This document shows, one piece after another, positions 42,901 to 53,213 of a stretch of 53,235 bases of DNA. The notes beneath the pieces are model-generated. The model was not told where the DNA came from. It searched no databases and worked only from the letters and a program-made list of their open reading frames with translations. The position numbers and the translations under genes were made by a program. Numbering within the stretch: position 1 is the first letter of the stretch; the number at the start of each line of letters is the position of its first letter. Source of the stretch: Bigelowiella natans CCMP2755 (lineage: Eukaryota; Cercozoa; Chlorarachniophyceae); the NCBI GenBank assembly GCA_000320545.1, contig ADNK01001594.1, positions 92,501 to 145,735 on the forward strand, given 5' to 3'.

Positions 42901-44891
42901 CTTACCGGAAGGAGAACTCTGTAGGCCTCAGCTTCGCTAAGGTGTGGGCCAAGGCTGGCCTTGATGCCCACTTCGATAACCTAATAAAGTTATGCAGCAA
43001 CACCCTATTGAATGCTAAGCTAGACACTACTAGACCAGCTACCCTATGGACAGACTGGTCTAAGCTAGGTATGGCTGCTGTACTTACCCAAGACCAGCAG
43101 ATCATACGGGTGTGGGGCAGGGCCTGCACAGCAGCTGAGGCCAAGTACAGCCCTACAAAAGGAGAGTATAAAGCCATGACTGAGGCGCAGAGGAAACTAA
43201 GATACTACCTGCTGTCGGTGCCCAGCTTCACCTTAATGACTGACCACAAGCCCCTCCTAGGCATCGACCGCAAGCTCGAAGCGCCTAACGATGAGTATGC
43301 AGCTATGAGGGCGGACACGGAAGAGTTTAGGGACAAGAGGACAGTGGTCTACGCACCAGGAGACAAGCAGCTTGCTGACTATTTCAGCAGGCTGTTCGAA
43401 AAGAAAGTCCCTACCCAGGTCACCCCTATGGTTAACGCGATTACCTTCGAGGACGGCGACTTCCTGCCTGAGCCAGAGGAGCTCCAGCACCTTCAAGAAC
43501 ACCTGGATAAATACAAACACAAGCATGAGGTACTTAGTGATAGGATATATGTATACACTAATAATGTTAGGCGTACCTACGTGCCACGGCGGACCAGGGG
43601 AGCCCTTCTCTTTACCGCCCATGGACCTGCACACGTAGGAGAAAACCATATCACTGCTCTACTCTACCATTACTACTGGCCCTACAAGCTAAAAGAGATA
43701 AGGACATACCTGCGTGGCTGCAGGTGCTCCAGCTTGAAGGCGGCAGGCGTCGCCACCAAGGAGTCCAGCAAGAGCCGTGCATCTAAGAAAATCAAAGCAA
43801 GGAACTTCTTAGATATCGTGCAAATTGATGTTTATAAGTACGATGGCTATCACTACCTTACCTTCGTTGATGTGGCCACTGGAAAGTGCTGGGTTAAAAA
43901 GATTATCAAGGTCAACGTTGCTAAGAAGAACAAAGGCTTATATAAGCAGAGGCTTACTAACTGCTACCGTACCTGGGAGTCTGAGCTCCAGGCTATCCCT
44001 GATGAAGTTAGCATAAACAAGATACCAAAGAAGTTACATGTGGATAATGAGACCTCTCTTCTACAGCTACCACACCCTAATATTGATGCCTCACCTGTAT
44101 ACTATGCCCAGTCCAACTCCAAGGTAGAGCGACTCCACCGCACCTTGGCCAACCTAAGCAGGATAAATAGCACCACACCAGACAAGATACAAGGGTTAGT
44201 AAACGACACCTTCACGTCTGGGGGAGGTATCAAGGATAAGGAGAGGGAAGAAGGCGACGACAACGACGACGATACCGAGAGCGAAGACGAGAAGGTCCCG
44301 TACGATGGCCGAGTTCTAAAGGAAGGACAGTATGTTAGGGCCAAGGTAAATCTGAGATCGAGAAATAAACAAGACCCCTTCTGGGGTGGCGTTGCAAAGG
44401 TTACCGAGAGGAAGGGGAGGAAGCAGTACTACATCTATGATGGGAACAGGGTCACCTTGCGCCACATCAGTCACCTAAAGAATTATGATATCGGTGAGAA
44501 GCTCCTAGAGGATGTTAAAGTAAACCCTACTGTGTGGGAGCGAGCAATGCCTTGTTTAGGACCCCGACCTAAGTTCGATGTGGAATATGGAAACAATAAG
44601 GTCAGGGTGAACGACGATTGGCGCATGAAGATTGTCTATCTAGGCTACCCTGGATTACGAAATATGGAGAGGGTAGCTATGAAAATAAAGGACGGAAAAT
44701 ATCAGCTACTCTACCTAGCTGTTCCCGACTTACCCTTTGAGCACTGGTATAAGGTCCTGGGGGACCTTGATGCAGAGGGCTGGTATGGACACGAACCTAA
44801 GGACGAAGGTGAGTTCTGGGTAAGCGACAAAGGAGATAAGGTTAGAGAGGAATCTATTACCTGGTGGTTGGTGAAGTTCCGAAAGCGATGA
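39918..44891 (+). CDS. Retrotransposon Gag-Pol polyprotein (1,657 aa)
   Basis: A single frame without frameshift or readthrough stop. Gag region roughly 1-360 with a retrotransposon-gag-like helical stretch. Zinc knuckle CGYCSRKGKHTAKDC at about 370 (spacing C-X2-C-X5-H-X4-C, one residue longer than usual). Aspartic protease LWDSGSMPKSF at about 517. Reverse transcriptase from about 760 with YSSLDKNESY (motif A), FVVFPYGLSISGDAF and YVDDD at about 887. RNase H ATLWTDWSKLGMAAVL at about 1044 with TDHKPL. Integrase with H-X4-H at about 1237, C-x-C at about 1266, catalytic Asp in IVQIDVYKYDG, Asp in HVDNETS and Glu in SKVERLHRTL. A GPY/F-like segment (DPFWGGVAKVTER) and a further roughly 150-residue unassigned C-terminus follow. 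Starts at the ATG directly after the tRNA-derived segment. Confidence 0.93.
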   Translation: MSQQLEEQQDFGSQAVQGHEQKQERKGDTDAKEGGGTPPQAPPGPAPGIKKADAAAEALENFYEADDEDVAAESKKVVMALRALRPRASNYAKLKVSIEYKYQTHDVWAAIMQDIMDYEADLPPEWAALFRNDGGLGASRGTTQSTVKQQQPVQRNTQFMSVKTAPVMITKYNGKRGEARRWWKNARSILCDFTPNPTENDKLKWLAIIKQAMDLYETGRTRIRQLEKIHTTVSGLRDVEAIMKAFVNEQDANSLPQAIRKYRAMMQHEREPVRDFATRFQDMIDELHDFNYNTGDDQARFEEFKLKIKESTYVTEKGYTTMEAAVQAISLREQEQDRKFTSPKVPGIGNINAIKPQRDWYKDREGNRRCGYCSRKGKHTAKDCRDRKEGRPRMTIRQLNEHYEKLKRKKGRGQGYNNSKWQGSNNGKNNKYKNKKQNSINAIQQQINGILDHLKQAPTKTAVPATQDQDKPMTLDDIKNLGVCNINDEDANRTIKVAMTKVKVKDSYGDYKKLPALWDSGSMPKSFISLSTVRRLGLLDQVTKKERKYAQADGSSSMKTVGELMLKLQIPGSDAETQIKTRVAMTLSMELLLGQDALEKLGGIISFYNHKIYFAKLPKKSGRTISQNMIRLDEWTSESSVNALEFMDLADNKLPTPTELRKKNPGKTIRQITELLDKTPPADDWDIDKGKKYINKILNEKYSDITKPTTKPSSKLTPVKIELKKGYEECIINDPEHRRPEADWEKIEWQINEWAKEGKIEPSNSPWNVRHVLAKKPTYPFFRLAHNFIRHNRVIKRIQTPTPRIDDVIEHVIGYKYYSSLDKNESYMQTPIHKTSRPITAFSSRHRKWHFVVFPYGLSISGDAFSSQNYRAYTHDGMASVLWVFVFVYVDDDIICTNTVVAQIFLLENIFIRFAHFGFTIRLQKCTFLATRIKWCGYYLEQGRITPNPEKVAALQQAPKPKNAKELKSFLQTAAWILRRFSPTYARTAAAFTTAYRKENSVGLSFAKVWAKAGLDAHFDNLIKLCSNTLLNAKLDTTRPATLWTDWSKLGMAAVLTQDQQIIRVWGRACTAAEAKYSPTKGEYKAMTEAQRKLRYYLLSVPSFTLMTDHKPLLGIDRKLEAPNDEYAAMRADTEEFRDKRTVVYAPGDKQLADYFSRLFEKKVPTQVTPMVNAITFEDGDFLPEPEELQHLQEHLDKYKHKHEVLSDRIYVYTNNVRRTYVPRRTRGALLFTAHGPAHVGENHITALLYHYYWPYKLKEIRTYLRGCRCSSLKAAGVATKESSKSRASKKIKARNFLDIVQIDVYKYDGYHYLTFVDVATGKCWVKKIIKVNVAKKNKGLYKQRLTNCYRTWESELQAIPDEVSINKIPKKLHVDNETSLLQLPHPNIDASPVYYAQSNSKVERLHRTLANLSRINSTTPDKIQGLVNDTFTSGGGIKDKEREEGDDNDDDTESEDEKVPYDGRVLKEGQYVRAKVNLRSRNKQDPFWGGVAKVTERKGRKQYYIYDGNRVTLRHISHLKNYDIGEKLLEDVKVNPTVWERAMPCLGPRPKFDVEYGNNKVRVNDDWRMKIVYLGYPGLRNMERVAMKIKDGKYQLLYLAVPDLPFEHWYKVLGDLDAEGWYGHEPKDEGEFWVSDKGDKVREESITWWLVKFRKR

Positions 44892-44934
44892 AGGTCTAAG
44901 GGAATAAGGAAGGAAGGAAGGAGCAACGTGACTT

Positions 44935-44942
44935 GGGGGAGG
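44935..44942 (+). other. Polypurine tract
   Basis: GGGGGAGG abuts the right LTR, the expected primer for plus-strand synthesis. A longer purine-rich run (AAGGAAGG repeats) lies at about 44898-44922. Confidence 0.8.
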
Positions 44943-45268
44943 TGTAGCGCGTACCACTACGCGGGCACAAGTCACGTGCGACAACAAAGGGGTTGTCGCG
45001 GATATAGAATATAGATAACGTAGATATTAATACAGCATAGGCACGTGGGTTCCGGCGGGACTCATGGCAGCACACCGGAAGTGTGCTGCCCCACGTGCGG
45101 CGGCATTCGCGAAAGCTTCGCGAATGATTACGCAGTGCACGATTTAATAAAAATATAATCTTTAATAAAAATAAACACAACTCTTCAAAAGGAAGCAAAC
45201 GTGCCTTTCCCCCCCCCTGCCTACTTGTGCACGTAGCGCCTCGGCCTGTGAACACCTTACGCGCAACA
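44943..45268 (+). repeat. 3' LTR
   Basis: 326 bp, read as identical to the left LTR. It is followed by TGAT (45269-45272), the right copy of the target-site duplication. Confidence 0.96.
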
Positions 45269-46318
45269 TGATTCATGGTCGTCTAACTGCATGATTTTTT
45301 TGCATCAGACTTTGTTGTTTGAACTGCACCCCAATCAGCCGCTGCTCTGAGCAGCTCACACGTGTGTGTGCCTCGATTTGACCGTGCGTACGCGGTTCAA
45401 TTTCTCCTCACGTTTCTCTTGTCATTCTATCAACTTCGTGATTTTAAATTTTCGCTTCATGTTCATCCTTTGACTGTGCATCGTGAATAGCTTTGTATTA
45501 GCCGAGTGAAGGCAGTTAATAGAAATCCAAGAACTTGGGAGGAAATCTGAGCAGGACTGAATTTGATCCAGAATTGACAGGCGAAAGTCTTTGCACAATT
45601 CCTCTCTATTTCTGATTCAGCAGTGTCCGTGTAACTCCCTTGCAGATTACTGAATCAGAGACAGAGTCTATTCACGAAGTTCTTTAACATGAGGCCCTAG
45701 TTCTTTATTAATGGTTGTCTTTGTACTAACAAGATCTATGCTATCCTTTCAGTCTTGCCCCACATCCACATTGTTGCATTTTCGCTAGCTGTAAACAACT
45801 CAAGAATCTTTTCATTTGTTTTACTTTTTCGTTGATCTTTTGCATCTTTGTGATTGCGCGTACCGCCTAATTTGCCTGGTCGACTGTCAACATCCTCTGT
45901 TCTCATCTTGTTCACCGCATAGTTGATTTCATAGTCCTTCTCATTTGTGTAATGAGAGTCATGTCACCAGCAGCTCAATGCGACATCTACAATGCTGTTC
46001 AATTCAAGTCAATTCGAAAGGGTTGCAAGCCTTTTCCCGATTGCGACAAGTGTGAGATGTAACCGCTGGAAAAAATAATCATACTTCAACCACTGCTGCA
46101 GGTAATTCAATTTGTGGACACGATGAAAGCTACCAACATAAATGACAAATTCAAACCAAAGAAGGATGCTCTTCTAGTTCTTGTAAACATAACCTAGTTA
46201 GACGTATCGAAACATACATGAGCAGTAACAGTAATCAGTTAGGTTAGATGTAAGGAACCAATCTAATGACAAGATGTTTTACATAGAGCGTTGAAGCCTT
46301 CAGATCGAATCTACCCCA
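45269..46318. other. Intergenic region 3' of the retrotransposon
   Basis: Unique A/T-rich sequence, about 1 kb, with no long open frame and no repeats of note. It holds the promoter and 5' UTR of the 46.3 kb gene. Confidence 0.5.
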
Positions 46319-48837
46319 ATGGTGAATTCGGAGAGTGAAAAGCGTAGCAAGGACATCAAAGAGTGTACTCAGGACCCGAAAAGAAGGAAACTTTCTGTGT
46401 GTAGGGTTGAAAATAACATAAATCTGGGTTATCGTATAGACATTGCTAATTTGAAATCATTCTTCAAAAACAAGAAGCTTAATCCAATAGCATTTAATGT
46501 AAACTCATTGAAGCAAAACAAGAAACAAAAACGAAAACGAATCGTCAGTAGTAACAGTAGTTTACTGGAGGACACGGGCTCCAAGGTTCGCATTCCATCC
46601 TGGAAGTAGTTTCTAGTTTTATATAATTTGTTACAGATTGTGCAGAACCCTATTCTAATACAGAGTGATATCAAATTTCTGAATGGCATTTAAACATCTC
46701 CCATTGACTAATAAATCATGGTAGAATCAACAAAACTTGAAGGCTAGCAACACGGGAAAAAGAGGGAGTTACAACCAAAAACAAGCTTCAAAGATATTGT
46801 CTAGCAAAACCTATCGCTGTCTCTATGAAAGACTGGTAGATAATCCTGATTTTGAGACTCTGGAGAAATTAGAATGGAAGGATATGATATTGGTTGCTCA
46901 AGCGAACCAACTGACAAGATATGGATCCAGACATCAACTGAGTATCCGACTGGTACTAATGATAATTCTGGCACATGCAAGGATATTCGTTCAATTTACC
47001 TTTGTTACAGCTTAGCCTTCTAAAGCTTAAAATGCTAGTCAATCCAGAGAGAAAACTCCAAAGAAACACCAAAATATTTTCTACAGAGCTCTGTAATGAA
47101 GATATTGAAAGTCAGGCTTTACTCGAAAACACATTAATGGAATTGTTTGAAGGTAAATTAACCTTTATTGGAGCCTTCAGTAAATATTTACTCTAAAAAT
47201 GTGTACTTTGCTTTTCAGAAGCTAGGATTCGAGCTGCTGAAAATAGAATATTTGAGAAAGAAAGTGAGTTTCTATATTTACATGTTGAAATATAAATCCT
47301 GTATATTGCAATTCAGTTCGAGCAATGCTTCCGAGTTTTCCTAAAGATGAATGCGTATTCGTGATTCAAGGTAGAAACTTTCACGTCAACAAATTAAGAT
47401 AAGCCAGCCAAATTTTATTTTTAGCACTGGAAGAAATTATGGCAGACTCAAAAATCAAATTATACTTCAAACTTCCTAAGCTGGACCCAAAACTGTTTGC
47501 TCCTTTTGGGTTAATGCAAGGCTATATATTATCAGCAAGGAAAATCTGTAACACTTCAGGAAGACCCTGTCTTCCGAGAAGAAGACATAAAAAACTATTA
47601 AACAAAGAATTTGCAGACTCAGCATCATGGATTCATGATTTCTATCTTGTGACGGCACAAGTTCGAAGAATATTTGAATTCGAAGAGGGCATTCTTCCAG
47701 AAACAAGTACTACAATTCAGATGATAATGTAGAATCGAAGTTTCTTAGACTAATGTATTGAGTGGGATTACATTATGTAGAGCCTATAGAGCATACTGTT
47801 AAATTTGTCGCGTCTCTCTCTTCAAAAAGTAAATGGATTGTTGAAGCAGATGCTCTCAAGAGGACTCAAAGAGTTTGGAAGGTAATATTTATTTTTGAAA
47901 CTGCAGCAGCTCTGATGTGCAATCCATAATTTCCAGCTAAATAATCTGATTCGATATGCGAACGATCATCAAGACCTACAAAAGCTAGCTACCCCTATTG
48001 TAGGTAATTATGGATTTCATGTCAGCTATTCTTGCTGCGTTACCTTCTTAAATTGTTAGGCAAAGTTGTTCGGATCAAACAGTTTTCAAAGTCTTCAGAT
48101 TACCAGCGGAGTCTTTACAAATGCATGAAAATTCAGTGGCAACAGAGTTCTACAAAAGTATGAACATTCCAAGTCATGGCTGCACACTCATTTTTTCCTG
48201 TTCAGATCCAAACAAAACTTCCCCCTACAGTAATTTCTGCATGGGAAGTAGAGCCTATTCGTCTTATCGATGCAGTCACGAATGATCTATTGTTCATAAT
48301 CAGCCACTACCCGTCAATTGAAGCACAAGTAAAGTCATTTCTAGTTTTCATGATCAATCGTAAATTTTAAACAACAGATTCAGGTGAATGCAGTCTCACT
48401 AGTTCAAAAAGTGAGAAAGAAACTGAACTCTGTAGCAACTAATTTAATGGATACACGAATACTTCAGGTATTGCACGATGTTTGCATGGTGTCAATTAGA
48501 AGATTGCATTCATTGCATTCTCCATTTATGATATCAGATGGCATCAGACGCCTCAAATGCGGACATAGACAATGCTAAAAAATTTGCTAGCCTTCACATA
48601 GAATACCTGCAAAGAGCATTCGCAAGCGCGAAGTTGAAACATTGGTTTACGACACATAGCTCATGGGAACAGGTGCGTGACATGATCATGAGACAGATGT
48701 ACTCATTATGAAAAACTGTCTGTTTAGCTATATTCAGATTTAGTAAGGATCTGTCATTCGGAAGTGATTTTGATGCCAAGAATCATGAAAGGAATAGAGG
48801 AGATGTCGCTGTTTACCTCACAGAACTAGCTAGCTAG
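46319..48837 (+). CDS. Unknown 567-residue protein, 13 exons
   Basis: Exons: 46319-46585, 46743-46952, 47011-47152, 47219-47263, 47317-47370, 47425-47706, 47781-47881, 47937-48003, 48060-48157, 48206-48328, 48378-48467, 48538-48672, 48748-48837. The 1,704 nt close exactly, and every junction has a GT donor and AG acceptor. The N-terminus is basic and Lys/Arg-rich (KQNKKQKRKRIV), suggesting a nuclear protein. Then follows a helical segment ending LEWKDMILVAQANQLTRYG and HQLSIRLLSLLKLKM, loosely like a SAP-type helix pair. The rest is alpha-helical (WIHDFYLVTAQVRRIFEFEE; LPPTVISAWEVEPIRLIDAV; AKKFASLHIEYLQRAF). There are no membrane segments or signal peptide. I do not recognise the family. The last junction (acceptor GTAAG before 48748) is the weakest. 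Confidence 0.75.
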
Positions 48838-49451
48838 TGAACATGTTTGAGTCACATGCAATGAACAACAGTGCGCGCTTTCTAATTTTACTGCTGCAAT
48901 ACCATGACGACGAATACGTTCACATTGCTGTTTGTCGAATTTTTTGTCGTGCATGTTCCAGAACGTCAATCGCGCCATCTAGCCATGCTCATCTCTCAGC
49001 GCTAATGAGCTTGCAAGCAGGACACTTTGCATCAGATCATGCAAAACACACCTAGCTACAAGTGAATGCGACGACACATGACATCATTGTTGCGGAGATA
49101 TCTCGCTTTCTCTAGATCTAAGCAATCGACCATTTTCAGACTTGTAGTTCTACATGTGTTTTTGTGGGCCGCTGAGCTTCTGTGTAGCTAGCATTACTTC
49201 TATCGACAAGTGATCTCTGTTTGTGCACTCGAACATGTCTCTATCACATCGATTTTCACATTATGCATATCCATTATTAAAGACGATCGGCAAGATGTTT
49301 ATTACGAAGCAAAATTCAGTTTTACATTATTCAAGGCTTGGCTGTACATTAGACGGGAGGTAACAAGATTCCATGTTTATCCATCTCAGGATCCATCCCG
49401 TCTCCAGTGGTGGGCCTTCTGTGCAGATGTTTTTGTAACTTCACCAGTCCG
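48838..49451. other. Intergenic region between convergent genes
   Basis: Starts with CTAGCTAGCTAG at the stop of the preceding gene and is rich in short palindromes. The plus-strand frame at 49210-49551 lies antisense to the last exon of the minus-strand gene and is not called. Confidence 0.4.
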
Positions 49452-49572
49452 TCATCCTCCTAATGGAATCGAAACAGAAAATCGGATTTCTCGTTTTGAT
49501 ACCAGAGCGAATCTAATTATGGCACTCACATTGACAACCTTTTTAATCTAAGAAAACCGTACGAGTACTCAC

Positions 49573-49605
<33 letters not shown>

Positions 49606-50757
49606 TCGCTCTCAAATGAAAACAACCAAATGAACACAACCAATGGTGTTGCGTAAGACGTACACACACGTAAGGCTTCTTACCGGTAAACTTTCGAACC
49701 CAGGCACAATGTATGCCTCTGGAGGGGGCAACCGAACAACTTTTTCGGTATTTCTAAGAAGAATTTATGCATATAAATGAGTTATACGAATGAATTGATA
49801 AGTAGATCCTCTGTGATATCGCACGTAAAATGTTATGAAGATAGTATTAGCTACTTTCTATCAAAGAAGTGAGGGTCGAATTTCGATGCTCTGGCGCAAT
49901 CCTCCGCAAATTCATCCACGAGCTGATTCTAAAGAAATGCGTGATAACAACAAACTTTCAGGCGTAGCATCGAACGAGGCAATCTCACTTTCATCGTATG
50001 ACGATGAATGTAACTCCAGAGGACTCGCTAATTATAGAAATTAAAAAACATCTTTCTGATAAGGTTTGTTGAATTTTGACGGTATCTCACCTCATATTCT
50101 TCGGTATTTGAAGGTGGGGCTTCATCCATCCTGAAATAAAACATAATTTGCACCGTCATAGCCATTCCAACACATCCTTAAGCACATCACCAAAACACAC
50201 AAAAACTAAAACACAGCAGCTGTTCCTCCCCCTCTCTCATTAGCCCTATGATTTCAAGTTGCGGTATGAATGAAAATGTGTCATAGGTAGCTATGCATTT
50301 GCCTTCGCTTGATCTCTGCTGTTTCACGTTGATAGATAGGATTATTCGCCAATTCTGAGGAAATTACACATGCATAAGAACGATATTCAAGACTCCTCAC
50401 ACCTCACACCATAAATACCATTGAATTTCCTCTTACCTTTTCTCATTTGCGCAATGGTGAGTTTGCTGAATTCTTGCGTACTTTTCCCTTTTCGCGCCTC
50501 TCCTTCACCGTCCTTCATTTTCCCGATTCGCGTCGGTTGGTGCTGCTCTCCGCCTGGTTGCTCGTATGCTGGATCTAAGTACGTCAAATTCGCCCTGTCG
50601 ATTTCGTCCAGATCCTGACCTGTGAAGACACAGTACCGATGATGCATATTTGCGCATTTATCATGCTAATGATGATCGTTTTGTCAAGTCAAGATAATAT
50701 CTAATGAAAAGAAGACACCATTCTACCCTCCCCAGGCAATTAGCATCCTCACGCCCA

Positions 50758-50803
<46 letters not shown>

Positions 50804-52561
50804 CTCTCCCTCTTCTAAATTGATTGGAGACTCTCTCACACGCACAGAGATGCATAATCCTCTTCTTATTAACACAACCTTCAAGTCGCGCTTGTGCTTT
50901 TGCGGCCTCGTATGCGCTCTGTTGAATATAACACCACAGTATGTATGTATATAGATTATATGTAGCAATGACAGATTAAATTCCCACATATTTTTGCACA
51001 GCAGAATAGCTGCGTAAAATATTGAAATCATCTCGTATAAACTACGGATACACCGTTGATTTTCGTGCTACGATACAGTCTTATGTGGTTAAATCTGAAT
51101 CTTCAGTTTTATCAGCTCTATATTCTGGCACTTGTGATGGTTAAGTAACACTATCATCGCTGTATTTCCCCAGAAAAATCGCTTAATGTTTTATTAGAGA
51201 CATTATTATCATACTATCATATACTGTCCGATACACTCAAGCTAACACGTTTCATCGACTATTAAATACACCCTTTGTATTGCTACGAAATAAGGGCTCA
51301 TGTGCGTTCTTGCCTTGACGTCTTTTAGCTCTCCGATCATTTTCTCTCGTTCTGCGGGATATTTCTGGTGAACAAGTCGCTCTATAGGCGACAGATCTTC
51401 ACCTAGACTTTTCGGCATCTATTGATAGAAGGGGGGGGGGGAGGGAGAGGGATGATATGTTGCGAGGGAAGACTTCAAAGATTCATGAATTGTAGTTATA
51501 ATCTCATGATCATGAGCATGATCATCGTTATCGTCCTAATAATATGGCTTCTCTTTTTGTCACGGCATTTCGTTCGTAACGTGTCGCATCCCTACCAATT
51601 GCTTATCCGGTATTTTCAGATCTTCATAGTTCTCGAATGGATCGATGTCGTCCTCTCGAAGAGCGTACTTTCCATCCCCCCCTTCCTTCCCCTTGTCCGG
51701 CGGATGATGATGCTGCACTAGTTGTGATACATTTCCGCTTAGGCCGACTACTTCGGGTAAGGATTCTGCTGATGGCGGTTGCTGCTGTGATCTTGATTCC
51801 ACCAACCTCTCCATACCTTCCATATCGTCGTATCCCACTTTTTTGAAGAGGAGGACAGGGGAAGGGGGGGGGGGGAAACGGAGAAGGGGCGTTAGACAAT
51901 TGAATAGATCGCGAGCTTTATCGCCTTCTTCTTGTTCTTCTTCTTCATTTCTATTCCTAAACTTCAGAATAATTGTCATTAATACTACATATAGGGCAAG
52001 TGTGAGTGTGTGTGTGTGGGTGTGCGGGTGTGCGTGCGTGTGAAAAGGCCACAACCCTTTGGTGAAAGCAAATATATGGCTTGTTATTGTTAGCAAACCA
52101 TACTAGGAAGAGGTGGTTGCGACTTGGCTTCCAAAGCTACACGGGCGTTGAGACGGCCAAGGTCATCATCATCATCAGAAGAAGAAGAAGAAGATAATGA
52201 TGAGCCTTGTCGCTGTTGCCGTTTCTTGATTTGAGGCCTCTGCTCTGGTGGGCGGGGCTTCATGTTCTTAAACGGGTTTTCCAATACCTGACAAAATAGC
52301 ACAGCGCGTACGTTCATTTCACACACTACCTCACAAAGTATGACCCCCCCCCCCCCCCACATGATTCATCAATATGGATGTATTATGCATCTTTATCTTC
52401 TTCGTAGCATTCTTCACTTCACTTTCTTACTCTCGATGCTTCTTTCTCACCTCTGCTCTAATAATCCGAACGTCGTCCAAAGGCTCCGATGCATTGTTTA
52501 CCTTTCGTCACCATCGATTATACGCTGTATTCAGTCGACCATCGTCGCTAGTTGACATCAT
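49452..52561 (-). CDS. Unknown hydrophilic protein, multi-exon (3' end tentative)
   Basis: Exons: 52561-52524 (start MMSTSDDGRLNT), micro-exon 52457-52451, 52287-52099, one around 51975-51900 (Glu-rich), 51837-51596, 51418-51314, 50918-50879, 50619-50437, 50354-50303, 50130-50091, then about 50020-49925, about 49752-49685 and last about 49551-49452 ending in TGA. From 51837 to 50091 all phases agree if two GC donors (51313 and 50302) are accepted. Products: LENPFKNMKPRPPEQRPQIK, poly-Ser/Asp, GYDDMEGMERLVESRSQQQP, PFENYEDLKIPDKQL, LGEDLSPIERLVHQKYPAER, a helical SAYEAAKAQARLE, DLDEIDRANLTYLDPAYEQ, ELANNPIYQRETAEIKRR and MDEAPPSNTEEYE. Hydrophilic, probably soluble; no family recognised. Junctions around 51.9 kb and after 50.09 kb are unresolved. 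Confidence 0.55.
50761..50799. repeat. (CT)n microsatellite, intronic
   Basis: CT run within an intron of the minus-strand unknown gene. A CA run at 49573-49602 lies in its last proposed intron. Confidence 0.88.
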
Positions 52562-52628
52562 AGTACTGGCAAAATAGTGCTGCCAGAGGTATAGTGTCTT
52601 CATGAAATCGCCAAACGTTTGCTCTCTC

Positions 52629-52684
<56 letters not shown>

Positions 52685-52714
52685 CAGCCAATCGGGTGCA
52701 GCAGAGTCCCAACA
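52562..52714. promoter_or_regulatory. Divergent promoter containing an (AT)n tract
   Basis: 153 bp between the start codons of the minus-strand gene (52561) and the plus-strand gene (52715). About a third of it is a perfect AT run (52633-52681), which must lie in the shared promoter or a 5' UTR. Confidence 0.5.
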
Positions 52715-52781
52715 ATGACTTCGCAAACAGAAAATAGCGCGCGTCTGTATGATATTGCCCTTTCTCATCCAAACCCGCCCC

Positions 52782-52820
<39 letters not shown>

Positions 52821-53115
52821 GCAGGACAATTCTCTCCAGTATTTTGAGGTTGGTTTACAATCGGAAGATCGATATCAAAAGAAGACAAGCATTGATGTAT
52901 GCGTGTATATATGTATGTTGTTGATTGTATTGTGCTGTGATATGCTACACCGGCACATTCCCTATGTTGTCGATGACAGTATAGAGGGTCTCTCCACGCA
53001 CAAGGCCTAGAGGAAAAGAAGACTCCATCACAACAAATCAGAAAAAAGGCAGCAAGAAGAGCCACTGGAAGTAGAGGAAGAACGTTGGATTTCCACCATC
53101 CTTCCTCAAAGATAA
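52715..53115 (+). CDS. Small unknown protein, 3 exons
   Basis: Exon 1 52715-52783 (MTSQTENSARLYDIALSHPN), exon 2 52825-52896 (DNSLQYFEVGLQSEDRYQKK), exon 3 53011-53115 ending at TAA 53113-53115 (basic then Glu-rich, EEPLEVEEERWISTILPQ). All junctions are phase 0, giving 81 residues. The intron 1 donor lies at the edge of a GT microsatellite. It may be a complete small protein or the first part of a longer gene if exon 3 is spliced differently near the window end. No family recognised. Confidence 0.5.
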
Positions 53116-53147
53116 GTACTGCTTCTCTCTTTGAAGAGGGATACGAT

Positions 53148-53148
<1 letters not shown>

Positions 53149-53210
<62 letters not shown>
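53149..53210. repeat. Compound (GT)n(GA)n microsatellite
   Basis: GT run followed directly by GA run near the right edge of the window. Confidence 0.92.

Positions 53211-53213
<3 letters not shown>

Larger units (their letters stand above)
39520..45268 (+). mobile_element. Full-length Ty3/gypsy-type LTR retrotransposon (5,749 bp)
   Basis: Two 326-bp LTRs (39520-39845 and 44943-45268) begin TG and end CA. By eye they are identical base for base, including a nine-C run. Between them lie a tRNA-Glu-derived primer site (39851-39917), one uninterrupted gag-pol frame (39918-44891) and a polypurine tract (GGGGGAGG at 44935-44942). The domain order protease, reverse transcriptase, RNase H, integrase places it with Ty3/gypsy (Metaviridae-like) elements. 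Flanking TGAT duplications, identical LTRs and an intact frame indicate a recent, possibly still active insertion. It landed between GARS-GART and the 46.3 kb gene without disrupting a recognised coding region. Confidence 0.96.

Noticed and set aside
49210-49551. 113-codon plus-strand open frame
   Set aside because: Antisense to the proposed last exon of the minus-strand gene; no family resemblance.
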